34,250 nucleotides of DNA from a virus. This document shows, one piece after another, positions 33,207 to 34,250 of this stretch. Positions within the stretch are counted from its first letter, which is position 1. Every line of letters begins with the position of its first letter. The translations under genes and the position numbers were made by a program. The stretch is taken from positions 1-34,250 of IMG/VR virus record IMGVR_UViG_3300045921_000849. One strand, 5' to 3'. The notes beneath the pieces were generated by a model. That model was not told the origin of the DNA and did no database searches. It saw only the letters and a program-made list of their open reading frames with translations.

Positions 33207-34163
33207 ATGCCTATGTGGCCTGCCTGCTCCACTGACCCACAAGGGATCGCCCTGATCCAGGGTGCCAAGGACTACCCTCACGACACCCTGCGCCGCCTCA
33301 TCCTCGCCGACTGGCTCGAGGAACAAGGCGAACTCGAGGTCGCCAACTGCCTCCGCAAGACGCTACATAGCGTCAAGGCGCGGGGCCTTATTCCCGGTGT
33401 AAAACCGGCCGCACGGTGGGCACCGTGGAACGGTTTCATTGGCGGGTGGCCCGCCATACGGGCCACCGTGGAAGATCTTCCCAACTCGCCCTGGTTTTGT
33501 GCCTTAGAGGTAGGCACACACCCGCCGCGCGGCGGGGACGGGCTAGCCACAGCCTTGGCTTTTTGTCCACGAACCAAAAATTTGGTTGTCCTGGTGATGC
33601 GGGATAACCTCATCTCTGCCGACGGGGCCGAGGCCCTGGCCGAGTCGCCGAACTTGGCCAGCCTGGTTCATCTCGATTTATCCGACAACGACATACCATC
33701 CGCCGGGGCCGAGGCTCTGGCCCAGTCGCCGCACCTGGCCAGACTTGCTACCCTCGATCTGGCCAGCAACCGGATCGGCTCCAGCGGGGCTGAAGCTCTG
33801 GCCAACTCGCCGCACCTGGCCAACCTCACCTCCCTGTGCCTGTGGCTCAACGGCATCGGACTCGCCGGAGCCATCGCCCTGGCCTACTCGCCCAACCTGA
33901 CGAACCTCACCAGGCTGAGCTTGGGGGGCAACGACATCGGCGACGCCGGAGCCATCGCTCTGGCCCAGTCGCCGCACCTGGGGAACCTCACTTCCCTGTG
34001 CCTTGTTCGAAGTGCGATCGGCGACACCGGAGCCATCGCTCTGGCCCAGTTCCCCCATCTGGCCAACCTCACCTCCCTCTACCTGGAATACAACCATATC
34101 GGACCCGCCGGGGCGCGGGCCTTGGAAGGGCTAAGAGCTCGCGGAATTGAAGTCAGCTTTTGA
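33207..34163 (+). CDS. TIGR02996-type domain plus leucine-rich repeats
   Basis: 318 residues. The N-terminal unit (GIALIQGAKDYPHDTLRRLI then LADWLEEQGELEVANCLRK) matches the TIGR02996 repeat-companion domain, which I know from Gemmata-type planctomycetes, where it precedes repeat proteins. Residues about 130-318 hold about seven leucine-rich repeats of 27 residues each (pattern LxxLxLxxNxIxxAGAxALAxSP), of the ribonuclease-inhibitor type. It has no signal peptide or membrane helix, so it is probably cytoplasmic and binds proteins. AAAGGAACC precedes the ATG. The function of the family is unknown. This part is probably host chromosome. Confidence 0.85.
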   Translation: MPMWPACSTDPQGIALIQGAKDYPHDTLRRLILADWLEEQGELEVANCLRKTLHSVKARGLIPGVKPAARWAPWNGFIGGWPAIRATVEDLPNSPWFCALEVGTHPPRGGDGLATALAFCPRTKNLVVLVMRDNLISADGAEALAESPNLASLVHLDLSDNDIPSAGAEALAQSPHLARLATLDLASNRIGSSGAEALANSPHLANLTSLCLWLNGIGLAGAIALAYSPNLTNLTRLSLGGNDIGDAGAIALAQSPHLGNLTSLCLVRSAIGDTGAIALAQFPHLANLTSLYLEYNHIGPAGARALEGLRARGIEVSF

Positions 34164-34184
34164 AACGGACGAACCAAAGGAACC

Positions 34185-34250
34185 ATGCCTATGTGGCCTG
34201 CCTGCTCCACCGACCCACAAGGAATCGCCCTAATCCAGGGTGCCAAGGAC
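34185..34250 (+). CDS. Start of a second TIGR02996/LRR gene (cut by window end)
   Basis: 22 codons are visible, beginning MPMWPACSTDPQ, the same residues as the gene at 33207. The DNA from about 34172 (ACCAAAGGAACC before the ATG) nearly matches the corresponding part at 33195 onward, with a few third-position changes. It is a recent tandem duplicate including its ribosome binding site. Confidence 0.85.
   Translation, partial: MPMWPACSTDPQGIALIQGAKD

Overview
The window is a nearly complete gene cluster of a tailed (siphovirus-like) phage or prophage, followed by what looks like host chromosome. The DNA is GC-rich. The last 1 kb encodes tandem proteins with a short N-terminal domain of the TIGR02996 type fused to leucine-rich repeats, and a glycosyltransferase in the tail region carries a Cys-rich N-terminal module. 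From general knowledge both are typical of Planctomycetota, especially the Gemmata group. The host assignment is inference; no rRNA or tRNA is present to fix it.

Layout. (1) 1-3776: replication and early control: a lambda-O-like initiator gene holding a candidate origin, a DnaB-type helicase, and a sigma-70-like factor joined to a Myb/SANT-like tail. (2) 3788-6583: a gene split by a complete IS200/IS605 element (tnpA + tnpB, minus strand), two small unknown genes, and an isolated IS-right-end-like palindrome. (3) 6688-16545: packaging and head: small and large terminase, HK97-type portal, prohead protease fused to a scaffold-like region, HK97-fold major capsid protein, and head-tail connector or neck proteins. 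(4) 16669-21839: tail: probable tube protein, an overlapping pair that fits the tail assembly chaperone slot, tape measure, and a baseplate-like protein. (5) 21873-29579: large virion surface proteins (Cys-rich Gly-Ser protein, beta-helix spike, repeat-bearing fibre) with the glycosyltransferase among them. (6) 29635-32747: a tightly packed series of small membrane or exported proteins, including holin-like proteins and an exported Cys-peptidase-like protein; lysis or envelope functions are likely. (7) 32762-34250: a minus-strand ribbon-helix-helix regulator, then the tandem LRR genes. No integrase or attachment site was recognised.

The most striking feature is a 14-bp GC-rich palindrome, GCCCGACGCCGGGC (reverse complement GCCCGGCGTCGGGC), usually flanked by GACA/TGTC. 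There are roughly 60 copies (hand count), alone or in short arrays of 24- or 26-bp period. They lie between genes and also inside at least ten coding regions, where they are read as PTPGD, PDAGR, ARRRA or SPGVG peptides. The palindrome has no stop codon in any of the six frames, so it can enter genes and become linkers or C-terminal tails. Some copies are followed by T-runs and look like terminators. A second motif, GGTAGTT(n)TTTGCAAA, occurs four times, each time next to a palindrome. This looks like a REP-like repeat family that has colonised a phage genome, and it is the best candidate here for something undescribed.
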